Assembly: GCA_964567295.1 (NCBI GenBank)
Contig: CAZMLU010000004.1
Coordinates: forward strand, 1 to 64,000
Direction of reading: 5' to 3'
From: SLJK01 sp964567295
GTDB lineage: Bacteria > Bacillota > Dethiobacteria > DTU022 > UBA8154
DNA length: 64,000 nucleotides
Positions 8,300 through 16,576 of this stretch are shown here, piece by piece; the stretch's first letter is position 1; each line of letters opens with the position of its first letter. The translations under genes and the position numbers were made by a program. Under the pieces are notes generated by a model. The model saw only the letters and a list, made by a program, of their open reading frames with translations, ran no database searches and was not told where the DNA came from.

Positions 8300-9370
8300 T
8301 TATACATTATTAGTTGGGATAGTGGAATCAACCAGCATCACTTTTCCCTTTACTTCAGAAACTATCTCACCTACTATAGCCGATGCAGTTTGGCCTTTTT
8401 CTTTCAACAATCTCAGCGCCTCAGCACCTTTCTCCTTCTTAACCGCCATAAGCAGTCCTCCCGAAGTCTGCGGATCGCAGAGTATATCAAGCCATGTTTC
8501 ATTTACTTTTTCTGCACTGTCGAGAGAGTCCAAAACAAATTCCCTATTTACCTTTGCACCACCAGGAATTAAACCCATCTCAGCCATTTCCAACACCCCT
8601 TCTACCAAAGGGATCGATTCCAGATAAAAAATAGCTCCACTGCTGCTTTCTTTAAGCATCTCCACCGTATGACCAAGAAGACCAAAACCAGTGATATCGG
8701 TGCAAGTTTTCACCCCAACTTCCTTCGCCACCTCAGCGGCGCCCTTATTTAGTGTGGCCATCCATACTATCATCTCCTGCAAAACCTGCTCAGAAACTAT
8801 ACCGCCTTTATGAGCAGTAGTAATTATTCCTGAACCTAGAGGCTTGGTTAAGATCAAAAGATCTCCGGGACTGACTCCGCCCTTAGTCAGAATCTCTTGT
8901 GGTGAAATAAGGCCAGTAACTGAAAGGCCATATTTGGGCTCATCATCAGTAATAGTATGTCCTCCTACCAGAAGTGCTCCAGCTTCGGCTACTTTTGAAG
9001 CTCCACCTTTTAGAATTTCAAGGAGCACGTCCGTCCCCAAGCTGTGACAAGGAAAGCAAACAATGTTCATAGCTGTCAAGGGTTTGCCGCCCATGGCATA
9101 AACATCACTAAGAGCATTAGCGGCTGCAATTTGGCCATAGTAAAAAGGATCATCTACTACGGGCGGGAAAAAATCGAGGGTTTGTATAAGAGCTATCTCG
9201 TCGTTCAGTCGGTAAACGGCTGCATCATCCGGCGATTCTGTTCCCACCAGCAAATTATCATCATGTTGAGGAGGTAAAAAAGGCATTATCTTGGCCAGGT
9301 CCCCTGGCCCTAGTTTTGCCGCTCAGCCAGCACTGGAGGAAAGATGGGTCAGCTTCACTTTTTCCGTCAT
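8300..9370 (-). CDS. selD: Selenide, water dikinase with selenocysteine (UGA) at residue 16
   Basis: Makes selenophosphate from selenide and ATP, the selenium donor for Sec-tRNA. The frame opens at ATG 9370 with GAGGTGA six bases upstream and reads MTEKVKLTHLSSSAG, then an in-frame TGA at 9325-9323, then AAKLGPGDLAKIMP. The TGA aligns with the catalytic Cys/Sec position of SelD, and GPGDL follows as in the family. Counting it as Sec gives 356 residues; stopping there would leave an N-terminally truncated protein starting at 9286. The second Cys often seen two residues later is Ala here. A SECIS-like hairpin follows the TGA. DDAAVY, GGHTITDDEPKYG and TDITGFGLLGH are family motifs. Confidence 0.92.
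9287..9325 (-). promoter_or_regulatory. Bacterial SECIS-like hairpin in selD mRNA
   Basis: Immediately 3' of the UGA on the minus strand, GGCCAGG (9309-9303) pairs with CCTGGCC (9299-9293) around a three-base GGA loop. The apex falls about 25 nucleotides from the UGA, within the range expected for a SelB-recognised bacterial SECIS. Part of the stem encodes GPGDLA, so it is constrained by protein sequence too. Confidence 0.65.
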
Positions 9371-9399
9371 CTGTCTCACCTCTTAGCTATTATTTTCAA

Positions 9400-10269
9400 C
9401 TACCATTTTATCTCTTCCCAATTACCATCCAAAGTATCAATATAAAGTAAACGGTTCCTAAAAAGAGTTCCTTTCCTTAGAAGCAATTTAAGAACCTCCT
9501 GCACTTGTAGGGAGGCCACTAAAGCAGGTGTGGTGGCGGGGTTGCCCAGTTGTTTCTCAATACCTTTATTCATCTCTTCTCTATACTCACCGTAAATTGC
9601 ATTAAGTCCTCTATCGCCGGGCAAAATTGTAGACAGCTGGCCATAAAATTGGGCAATAGCACCGTGGACCATAGGAATATCTTGCCTCTCACAGGCCCCC
9701 TGCAGTAGAAATCTTGCCATTAAATTATCCAAGCAGTCCACCACTACCTGTCCAGAGCCAATCATTTCATCAACATTTTCCTCTGAGATAAAAGCGTCAA
9801 TCACCTTTACCTCTACAGAAGAGTTCACTTGTTTAATTCTTGCGCTGGCAGCTTGAGCTTTATTATGTCCCAAGTTTTCTTGAGAGGAAATGAGCTGCCT
9901 GTTGAGATTGCTTTCGCTAAAGGTGTCACCATCAACTAGCACAAGATTGCCTACTCCCATACGGGCTAAAAGTTCCGTCGCAAGCCCTCCCAAACCTCCC
10001 AGGCCCACTATTACAACACATGATTTTAGTAGTCGCAGTTGCCCCTGTTCTCCTCCAACAGTTCCCAAACTGCGTTGGTAACGTTCGGGAACAATCTGAT
10101 TCTCCAAAGCAGCTATCTCTACCTCCCGCAAGGAACAAGTATACTTATCTGCCAACGCTTTCTCCACATCCAAAGATAGCTTTCTATAGTTCTTTTCATC
10201 AGGATCTATACCCTCCTGAGACGCTGCTCTGAGAGCTTCCACAAGGTTATTGCGGTCTTCAACAATCAT
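9400..10269 (-). CDS. ThiF/MoeB/HesA family adenylyltransferase
   Basis: 289 residues. A non-family N-terminal segment of about 65 residues precedes the E1-like fold: ERYQRSLGTVG, the nucleotide loop GLGGLGG, then DGDTFSESNLNRQ, all typical of enzymes that adenylate the C-terminal Gly-Gly of a sulfur-carrier protein. The two CxxC zinc pairs of classical MoeB are absent and no clear catalytic Cys near the C-terminus is seen. It lies just downstream of a MoaD-like carrier gene, the likely partner, and near an aldehyde:ferredoxin oxidoreductase. A role in tungstopterin sulfur transfer is therefore inferred. Confidence 0.85.
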   Translation of the reverse strand: MIVEDRNNLVEALRAASQEGIDPDEKNYRKLSLDVEKALADKYTCSLREVEIAALENQIVPERYQRSLGTVGGEQGQLRLLKSCVVIVGLGGLGGLATELLARMGVGNLVLVDGDTFSESNLNRQLISSQENLGHNKAQAASARIKQVNSSVEVKVIDAFISEENVDEMIGSGQVVVDCLDNLMARFLLQGACERQDIPMVHGAIAQFYGQLSTILPGDRGLNAIYGEYREEMNKGIEKQLGNPATTPALVASLQVQEVLKLLLRKGTLFRNRLLYIDTLDGNWEEIKW

Positions 10270-10312
10270 CTCTTTATTTCACCCCACTTTGCTCGTTGTT
10301 TAACACCGGAAA

Positions 10313-10555
10313 TCATCCACCGGCAATAGGAGGAAAAATTGCTGCCCTATCTCCATCTTGAAGGTTATAATTCCATTCCTGGCGGCGGCTATTAATAAAT
10401 ACCTGTTTACTCTCCCTTGCTGGAATTTTAAGTATCTTGAGAAGATCTTCTACAGTGCTGTCGTCTGACATTTCTAGATAAAAAGACTGAGAGCTTTCCC
10501 CCTCGGAATTATATTTTTGAAGGGTAGCAAAAAGCACCACCTCTACTTTAATCAT
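10313..10555 (-). CDS. MoaD/ThiS-like ubiquitin-fold sulfur-carrier protein
   Basis: 80 residues ending FPPIAGG; the terminal Gly-Gly is the site adenylated and thiocarboxylated in MoaD. The middle contains TVEDLLKILK and NYNLQDGDRAAIFPP, typical of the beta-grasp carrier. CGGGAGGTGA lies before the ATG. It is followed by the ThiF/MoeB-like gene 43 bases on. With the nearby AOR gene it suggests supply of dithiolene sulfur to a tungsten or molybdenum pterin. Confidence 0.88.
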   Translation of the reverse strand: MIKVEVVLFATLQKYNSEGESSQSFYLEMSDDSTVEDLLKILKIPARESKQVFINSRRQEWNYNLQDGDRAAIFPPIAGG

Positions 10556-10602
10556 TTATGTCACCTCCCGACCAAAATTGAATAGTTGGCCTTCTGAAAA
10601 AC

Positions 10603-10631
10603 ATCTTACCACAAGAGCTTATGCATAACAA
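10603..10631 (-). promoter_or_regulatory. Candidate promoter for moaD-like/thiF-like/selD/tyrS
   Basis: On the minus strand, TTGTTA (10631-10626) and TAAGAT (10608-10603) are separated by 17 bases and lie about 50 bases upstream of the moaD-like ATG. Confidence 0.5.
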
Positions 10632-10699
10632 CGCCATTTATATTAAACCGGGACGAACTTTCTACCGGCAAGTTACTGCCCGTGCCGGGCACACATATT

Positions 10700-10733
10700 A
10701 AAGGCCCCGGAGGTTAGCAACCCCGAGGCCTTT
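10700..10733 (-). terminator. Terminator-like hairpin after the AOR gene
   Basis: AAAGGCC (10700-10706) pairs with GGCCTTT (10727-10733), and an inner CGG plus GGTT/AACC pairing extends the stem. It lies just after the AOR stop codon. The T tract on the minus strand is short, so the stem is clearer than termination itself. Confidence 0.65.
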
Positions 10734-10752
10734 CCATTTAAAAACTTCTCTA

Positions 10753-12498
10753 CTATCCAAGAACTTTTGCCCAAATTTTGTCCAGTTCTTCGTCAGGAAT
10801 ATCAAACACCTGGTTGTGAGGAGGAAGTTTTTCATACCGCATAAATTCAGGGGGTCGATCATCTTCCTTAGAGAACCCGGCCTTTTTGTTAAAGATAAGC
10901 TCGTCTTTAAGAACTGCCATACCCAGCGAATCTACATCATCCGTTTTCCAATTTGTGCCAAGCACAGCATTCACTGTTTCAACCATGCCCTCCATTCCCG
11001 CAGGAAAGTCCAATACGGCAAAAGCAATAAACAGGCAGTAACCGCTTGCATCAATAAATGCAGTGGTAGCCTGGAAAGCCCTGGAAAGCTCAACTTTACC
11101 TTCATTAGAAAGGGGATCTACCTGCCCACCCACTGAGAGAATTTCCGGTGCAATGGTATATCCGGCTGTATGGTCCGCGCCCATAGGTGTGGTAATATAA
11201 GTGGTACCGATCCCTTTAACAGCGCGTGGTTCGTAAGCGGGCATTCCCTGCCGCTTAACTGTAGGTACACGAGTTGTGCCATATGCTTTACCGGTAAACC
11301 AGGCACCGTTACCCAAAATACGGCCTAAAGGAGTTCCCTTGCGGATTTCATCCATCAACTTAATTGCTGCCTTACCGTCGCCAAATGGTATAACTCCAAC
11401 ATCCATGGCCACGCCAATGGTAACACCGGTTTCAATGGTATCTACACCGATCTCGTTGCATTGATGAATAAGCCTGGCAATATCATCCAGGTTGTCAATG
11501 TTGCAGTTTGCCCCCAGAGACCAGGTAGACTCGTATTCTATACAGGAAGTCATTTCACTGCCGTCTTCATTGGGATAAACGTTGGAGCAACGGATAATGC
11601 AACCAGGATGGCAGCCGTGACCCATCATGCCTCCACCGCGCTTTTGCACCGTTTCGGCAATAGCCTCTCCGCTGGTGGCCTGAGCTCCCTCAAATTTACC
11701 GTCGCTGAAGTTCCTGGTGGGATAGCCTCCGGCCTCGTTGAGAATGTTGACCAGCACAGCAGTTCCAAAGCTGTTTAACGCACCGCCCGGCTTAGTAACA
11801 TCATGGCTGCGTAAGGCTTCAACCATCTTTTTCTGACCCTGTTTAAAAAGGTCCCGGTCCTTGATCTCCACACCGGGAGCTTCTTCATCATCCACAACCA
11901 TGGCTTTTAAACCTTTGCTTCCCAAAACGGCGCCCAAACCACCTCTTCCCGAATAGCGGCTGGCTCGGCCCTCAGTATCATTGAAACAAATCCCGGCCAT
12001 ACCCATTTTAAAATCTCCAGCAATACCAATGTTCATAATCCCAACTTTGTTACCGTATTTACCAAAGAGATCTTTGTTGATTTCGCTGGTCAGCTTGTCC
12101 TTCAGATGATCTGCAGAAACCAGATCCGCCCCATCTTTGTTTAATTTTAACAGATAGGCCCCGTCAGATGCTATTCCCTCTACAATAATAGCCTTTACCT
12201 GCAAGCGGCCCAATTTCTGGGCGGTAGGTGTGCCGGCATTAGCTTCCTTGATACCACCTGTAAGGGGTGATTTGCCGCCAACTGATATACGCCCGGAACT
12301 AGGGGCATTGGTGCCTGCAAGAACTCCTGGAGAAATGACAATCTTATTGTACGGCCCCAGGGGATGACAAGCTGCGGGCACTTCTTCGGAAACAATCTTG
12401 GATGTCAAGGATCTGCCACCCAACTGAGCATAATTTTCAGGAACATCTTCTACTGTTACTTTCTTCTCCGTCATGTTTACCCTATAAATTTTGCTCAT
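10753..12498 (-). CDS. aor: Aldehyde:ferredoxin oxidoreductase (tungsten-pterin family)
   Basis: 581 residues. Reversibly oxidises aldehydes to acids with ferredoxin, using a tungstopterin and one 4Fe-4S cluster. Seen: the N-terminal LGGRSLTSKIV segment, the PSSGRISVGGKSPLTGG pterin-binding region, GRGGLGAVLGSKGLKA near 185-200, cysteines 296, 300 and 304 in GCHPGCIIRC, and a fourth Cys near 495 (DASGYC) as in the family. The start has AAGGAGG upstream. It lies upstream of the moaD-like/thiF-like pair on the same strand but is separated from them by a hairpin and a candidate promoter. The usual radical-SAM maturase is present only as a fragment on the opposite side. Confidence 0.94.
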   Translation of the reverse strand: MSKIYRVNMTEKKVTVEDVPENYAQLGGRSLTSKIVSEEVPAACHPLGPYNKIVISPGVLAGTNAPSSGRISVGGKSPLTGGIKEANAGTPTAQKLGRLQVKAIIVEGIASDGAYLLKLNKDGADLVSADHLKDKLTSEINKDLFGKYGNKVGIMNIGIAGDFKMGMAGICFNDTEGRASRYSGRGGLGAVLGSKGLKAMVVDDEEAPGVEIKDRDLFKQGQKKMVEALRSHDVTKPGGALNSFGTAVLVNILNEAGGYPTRNFSDGKFEGAQATSGEAIAETVQKRGGGMMGHGCHPGCIIRCSNVYPNEDGSEMTSCIEYESTWSLGANCNIDNLDDIARLIHQCNEIGVDTIETGVTIGVAMDVGVIPFGDGKAAIKLMDEIRKGTPLGRILGNGAWFTGKAYGTTRVPTVKRQGMPAYEPRAVKGIGTTYITTPMGADHTAGYTIAPEILSVGGQVDPLSNEGKVELSRAFQATTAFIDASGYCLFIAFAVLDFPAGMEGMVETVNAVLGTNWKTDDVDSLGMAVLKDELIFNKKAGFSKEDDRPPEFMRYEKLPPHNQVFDIPDEELDKIWAKVLG

Positions 12499-12728
12499 AT
12501 TAAACCTCCTTATAATTGATTAATTGACATATTAACAATTTGCCACCATCACTTTAATTATAACATAGACTTTTTTATTTTTAAATTATCTTGAAGGCTA
12601 AATTGCGAAAATACGAAACCTTTTCTCACTTTTCCACTGAACGGAGGGTAGAAGCGGATATCTTGGGTCCACCGGCGCAACTACTGAGGTAGTGAAAGAA
12701 CGTGCAGCTTCATAAATGACAAGCACTC

Positions 12729-13043
12729 GTGATACGCTCTGACGGAAAAGTCAGCCCATGTTATGCATTGCTTCATTCCTATCCTTACATTTTTGACAAT
12801 CGCCATAAACAGGTTGAATCATACCTGCTGGGAGACATAAAAGATGATCATCTGCTTGATATATGGACAAGTCCGGAATATTTAAAGTTCCGTTACCTGG
12901 TGCGAAACTATAATTTCCCTTCATGTGTGGATTGCCAGGCAAGAACCGATTGTGAATACGCGATAGCCAACAGTGAGCCGCGCAAGCTCTTTTTCCCGTT
13001 TTACATAACTTCTTCTAAACAGGGCTACAAAATAGCAAAATAA
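12729..13043 (+). pseudogene. Remnant of a radical SAM/SPASM tungsten-cofactor maturase
   Basis: A frame of about 105 codons resembles only the C-terminal SPASM part of the maturase that usually accompanies AOR genes: IRSDGKVSPCYALLHSYPY, then LLDIWTSPEYLKFRY and FPSCVDCQARTDCEYA. The radical SAM core with CxxxCxxC is missing: the same frame upstream has TGA stops within a few codons. The C-terminal end loses family-like sequence after CEYAIANSEP. No ribosome binding site is seen at the GTG. I read it as a decayed gene, divergent from aor. The rest of 12499-13114 shows no other gene. Confidence 0.7.
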
Positions 13044-13114
13044 AACAGTCGCCTCATAAGATAAAGCGCCTGTTCTAATAAATAACAACAATTAAATTAA
13101 CTTCTTAAACGACT

Positions 13115-13885
13115 CTACTTTTCTGAAAAAATCTTGATCTGTTCCACTAGCAAAGGAAGCACTTCTTCTGCTTTCCCCTCCAAAAAGATATCAACCCTGG
13201 AAGTGAGAAAAGAGCGTTCAGAGTTTATCTCTATTACTACAGCATCTTTTTCTTGTGCCAAGAAAGGCAGGCTAGCCGCTGGCTCCACCATTCCAGAGGT
13301 GCCTATAACCAGTGCTATGCGGCACTGGTGAACCTCTGTCCGGGCTTGTTCTAGTGCAGTCCTCGGTATGGCTTCTCCGAAAAATACGGCATCCGGCTTA
13401 AGCAGACCGTTGCAAGCGGGACAATGAGGGGGAAGACTGTCCATATTTATTTCTCTGGCAGCATAAAAAGCCCGACAATCCATGCAGATTACCCTTCGGG
13501 TATTGCCATGAAACTCAATAACGTAACTGTTTCCTGCTTCCTGGTGCAAACCATCCACATTTTGTGTAATAACGCTACTCAAAATCCCCATCTTCTCCAG
13601 AGCAGCCAGGGAAAGATGGGCCGGGTTCGGACGAGCAACCTCCACCACATCCATAATCTCTTTAAGTGCCACCCATGAGGCCGCAGGATTGCGAATAAAG
13701 TTGTTTATATTTGCCACTTCTTCGGGATCGTACTTCTCCCAAAGGCCTCCCTTTCCACGAAAAGGCCTGATACCACTGGCAACAGAAATACCCGCTCCTG
13801 TCAAAGCCACTGTATTGCCCTCTTTTAGTAATTGCTTAGCAGCTTCGTGCACCTCAGTTTTTTGAGCTTTTTGAAAATAATACAT
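13115..13885 (-). CDS. Sir2-family NAD-dependent protein deacylase
   Basis: About 256 residues. Removes acyl groups from protein lysines using NAD. Motifs in order: GAGISVASGIRPFRG (NAD binding), TQNVDGLH, the catalytic His in EFHGN, a Cys4 zinc site (CMDC ... CPAC), KPDAVFFGE and GTSGMVEPAASLP. The Met at 13885 has AGAAGG close upstream; a longer frame begins at 13918 without a site. Possible targets include acyl-CoA synthetases, but none is adjacent. It lies downstream of rsfS, about 75 bases away. Confidence 0.92.
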   Translation of the reverse strand: MYYFQKAQKTEVHEAAKQLLKEGNTVALTGAGISVASGIRPFRGKGGLWEKYDPEEVANINNFIRNPAASWVALKEIMDVVEVARPNPAHLSLAALEKMGILSSVITQNVDGLHQEAGNSYVIEFHGNTRRVICMDCRAFYAAREINMDSLPPHCPACNGLLKPDAVFFGEAIPRTALEQARTEVHQCRIALVIGTSGMVEPAASLPFLAQEKDAVVIEINSERSFLTSRVDIFLEGKAEEVLPLLVEQIKIFSEK

Positions 13886-13959
13886 GGGCCTTCTTTTCTC
13901 TTCTGAAAAATCATTCATAAAATTAATACCCCGTTATTTAAATAATTACAAACCGTAAT

Positions 13960-14331
13960 TCAGTTCAACGAAATAGAAAAAGAGTCCTCGGCATCTACAT
14001 TATCGGCCTTTCCCCAGAGACGCTCCAGGTTATAAAAAGAGCGCTCCTCAGGCACAAAAATGTGAATAATTACATCACCAAAATCGAGCAAAATCCATGA
14101 TGCCTCCTGGTACCCCTCCACACGCAAAAGCTGGTGCTTATCTTCCGGCAAGTTCTCGATAAGGTGATCACAAATTGATTTAGTCTGAATGCGGGTTGCA
14201 CCATTGCAAATAACAAAATAATCAGCTATTAAAGAAACATTCCCTATGTCCAAAATGATAATATCCATAGCCTTTTTTTCACTTAACAAACGAACTGCCT
14301 TAAAGGCAAATTCCTTTGCATTTAACGGCAA
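13960..14331 (-). CDS. rsfS: Ribosomal silencing factor RsfS
   Basis: About 123 residues from a TTG at 14331 that has AGGAGG eight bases upstream. RsfS binds ribosomal protein L14 and blocks subunit joining in starvation. Family sequence is clear: DIIILDIGNVSLIADYFVICNGATRIQ, then VEGYQEASWILLDFGDVIIHIF and the ERSFYNLERLWGKAD tail. It follows the LCP-like gene and yqeK, the usual Firmicutes order after nadD. Confidence 0.95.
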   Translation of the reverse strand: MPLNAKEFAFKAVRLLSEKKAMDIIILDIGNVSLIADYFVICNGATRIQTKSICDHLIENLPEDKHQLLRVEGYQEASWILLDFGDVIIHIFVPEERSFYNLERLWGKADNVDAEDSFSISLN

Positions 14332-14359
14332 AAATATCTCCTCCTTGGGCAAAATATAT

Positions 14360-15466
14360 CTAATAATTATTTCCTATAATCACCGTAACCATTGCCTGGT
14401 GATCAGGCACCGGATCTTTGAAAAGCTCTGCGCCAGAAACATTTAAGGCCACCTCTCTGGCCACTTCTATACCACTCACACGAGAGATAACCTGACTGCG
14501 CTGATAATCTTGATGATCAGCATTATCAATATTTACAACCTCAAAACCTTCATCCTTTAGGGTTTCGCCGACTTTTCCCGCTATGCCTGATATACCGCAA
14601 CCGTTTAACACCTCTACAGTGATCATATCCCGGGGAAGAACAAAATCTTGACCTAAATTTTCCATAATAGATGCGACCTGGTCCTGGTCTGGTATCAGGT
14701 AATCCTCCCCTTTAAATTCCTTCCAATCACCCGGGATTTCAACAATTATACTTTCAGAATCAAAGAGAGGTTCAAGGGTTTCATTAAGCTCTTGCAGTTC
14801 ATCCCAGGACTGGTTTGTATTAAAATAGGGGGAAATCTCTCGAAGAAAACTGGAGACAGCTAAAAACCCTTCATTTTCTAGTTTTGTCACTTCCTGAAAA
14901 AAAAATTCCCCATACTCATCTTCACCCTTTACATTTCCCGCGTCTGCAATCAGCTTGTGATCTATCTCCAGAAAATAATGGATGGGAACATTTAAAAGAT
15001 GAGACACCTGTGACACTAATAGCTCAGTTCCACCTTCATCATAAAAATCAGCAGGAGTGTAATACCTGGAGATACCTCCCCTACCAATATCCTCCTCAAT
15101 ATCGGATTTTTGCAGTTCATTATCCTCATCCAAGCGATGCATCAACAAGTTTCCTGGAATAATAATAATATTGGGAGTATCATTTTCTGGCGGATAATTC
15201 AAAAAAAGGAGTTCCTCGACTTCAGCTTTCCCTTCTTCCTCTATTACCCCATAAAGAAGATAATTTGTTCCTCCGGAAAAAGAAAGATCCCTTAGAGACA
15301 AGGCCCAGTCGGCCCTGTTCTGAAATGAATGGAAAGGACCAAGTAAACGTATACCGGTAACCAGAACAAACAGTGCAACAACAAAAACTAACACAAAAAC
15401 TAAGCGCTTAGTGAACAATGATCCTTTCCTGCCGGATCTTCTCCTTTTTGTTTTAGAACGAACCAT
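14360..15466 (-). CDS. LCP-like membrane protein with LytR C-terminal domain
   Basis: 368 residues. A basic start (RSKTKRRRSGRKG) and one membrane segment (LVFVLVFVVALFVLVTG, residues about 22-40) place the rest outside the cell. The middle resembles an LCP phosphotransferase fold (GGTELLVSQVSHLLNVPIHYFLEI), but the conserved acidic and Arg residues of the catalytic region are not evident (ENDTPNIIIIPGNLLMHR). The last 90 residues match the LytR_C domain (ITVEVLNGCGISGIAGKVGETLKDEGFEV). The ATG overlaps the yqeK end by 14 bases. Cell-wall attachment or a structural role is inferred. Confidence 0.8.
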   Translation of the reverse strand: MVRSKTKRRRSGRKGSLFTKRLVFVLVFVVALFVLVTGIRLLGPFHSFQNRADWALSLRDLSFSGGTNYLLYGVIEEEGKAEVEELLFLNYPPENDTPNIIIIPGNLLMHRLDEDNELQKSDIEEDIGRGGISRYYTPADFYDEGGTELLVSQVSHLLNVPIHYFLEIDHKLIADAGNVKGEDEYGEFFFQEVTKLENEGFLAVSSFLREISPYFNTNQSWDELQELNETLEPLFDSESIIVEIPGDWKEFKGEDYLIPDQDQVASIMENLGQDFVLPRDMITVEVLNGCGISGIAGKVGETLKDEGFEVVNIDNADHQDYQRSQVISRVSGIEVAREVALNVSGAELFKDPVPDHQAMVTVIIGNNY

Positions 15467-16073
15467 ACCCCTGCATCTCCTGCTCTTTTTTCCTCAAGTT
15501 TAATATAATATTATTCCGGAAAGAAATTGAGTCCGGATGCACAAATTTCCGCCTATCGAGGACGTATTTTATAGTAAGGTCGACAACATAAAGCAATGCA
15601 TCATCAAGATTTGTAAAAGCTATTTCTCTAATCTTGTTTACACCGGGGCAACTTCTACCCGGTTCGATAAAATCAGCCAGATAAATAACTTTAGATAAAA
15701 GGGACATGTTCTCTGTGCCTGTCGTATGCAATCTTACCGCTTCCAGGACCTCAATATCATTAACACCTATTTCGTGTTTGAGTAACCATGCTCCCACAGG
15801 AGCGTGCAAAAGGGCTGGTTCCTGCTGAGTCAAGTAATCTGTGATTTCATATTTAGCAGCCAGATATAAGAGTGTATTTTCAGGCAAAGTTTTACCAAAA
15901 TCATGTAGCAACCCTGCCATTGAAGCTTTTTCTGCGCTAATCCCATAGTGATCCGCAAGCCTGATAGCCGCCTCTTCCACTCCCTGGCAATGGCAAAATA
16001 GCTCTTCGCTTATTTTATTTCGCAGCATCTCCCTTGCATTTTCTCTATCCATCCTTCTTTTTTCACCTTTCAT
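15453..16073 (-). CDS. yqeK: YqeK family HD-domain hydrolase
   Basis: 206 residues. HD motifs are visible: HCQGVEEAAIRLADHYG, then GLLHDFGKTLPE with the paired HD, HAPVGAWLL, and LHTTGTENMSLLSKVIYLADFIEPGR. YqeK enzymes hydrolyse diadenosine tetraphosphate to two ADP. Its place between nadD and rsfS is conserved in Firmicutes. The start could be ATG 16073 or ATG 16052; both have modest ribosome binding sites. Confidence 0.93.
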   Translation of the reverse strand: MKGEKRRMDRENAREMLRNKISEELFCHCQGVEEAAIRLADHYGISAEKASMAGLLHDFGKTLPENTLLYLAAKYEITDYLTQQEPALLHAPVGAWLLKHEIGVNDIEVLEAVRLHTTGTENMSLLSKVIYLADFIEPGRSCPGVNKIREIAFTNLDDALLYVVDLTIKYVLDRRKFVHPDSISFRNNIILNLRKKEQEMQGYGSF

Positions 16074-16152
16074 TCTTTTGCATCCTATTATTTATTTTGA
16101 CAAAAAAATAAACATTCCTTCCTATTATAAATAAAAAGGCTTATTAAAATGC

Positions 16153-16176
16153 AAAAGGCAACTCAAGTTGCCTTTT
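16153..16176 (-). terminator. Terminator overlapping the stop of the RRM gene
   Basis: AAAAGGCAACT (16153-16163) pairs with AGTTGCCTTTT (16166-16176) around a two- to four-base loop; the TAA stop of the RRM gene overlaps the stem. The minus strand continues GCATTTT after the stem. Confidence 0.7.
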
Positions 16177-16423
16177 AATCCCTCGGCTTGGCTTCATTGA
16201 CGACCAGTGGCCGTCCATCAAGCTCAACACCATTCATATTGTCTATCATTACTTGAGTATCCTCTTCACGCACTTCTACAAATCCATATCCCCTGGAACG
16301 ACCCGTAGACCTCTCGGTAATAATTCGACAACCTAAAACCTCTCCATACCTGGCGAAAGCATTTTGAAGTTCTTCTTCGGTAGTTCCCCACGAAATATTC
16401 CCCACATAAAGGGTTTTTACCAT
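16175..16423 (-). CDS. Small RNA-binding protein with one RRM domain
   Basis: 82 residues forming one RRM: RNP2 is LYVGNI near residue 4 and RNP1 is RGYGFVEV near residue 40, with EEELQNAFARYGEVLGC between. Bacterial single-RRM proteins bind RNA and are often cold- or stress-linked. The start at 16423 has GAGGTGA upstream; the longer frame to 16465 lacks a site. It sits between nadD and yqeK, not its usual neighbourhood, and has its own terminator. Confidence 0.93.
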   Translation of the reverse strand: MVKTLYVGNISWGTTEEELQNAFARYGEVLGCRIITERSTGRSRGYGFVEVREEDTQVMIDNMNGVELDGRPLVVNEAKPRD

Positions 16424-16576
16424 TATTTCACCTCGTTTCGAGTCTCTCCACAACCTTTTCGTCATTATAATGCTTTAAATTACTCATACTACCATTCACT
16501 TTTTAAAAGAGCGCAAATATAAACTTTTTCTGGAATTTTTTTAATAATATCACTGGGGTGAAAAGAAGTCAATAGG

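Noticed and set aside
10753..12498. Sigma-54 promoter upstream of aor
   Set aside because: A TGGTGGCAAATTG string near 12530-12560 lacks the GG/GC spacing of a -24/-12 element.
12660..12728. Possible upstream continuation of the maturase through UGA as selenocysteine
   Set aside because: Two TGA stops occur within a few codons in this frame and the sequence between them does not resemble the family.
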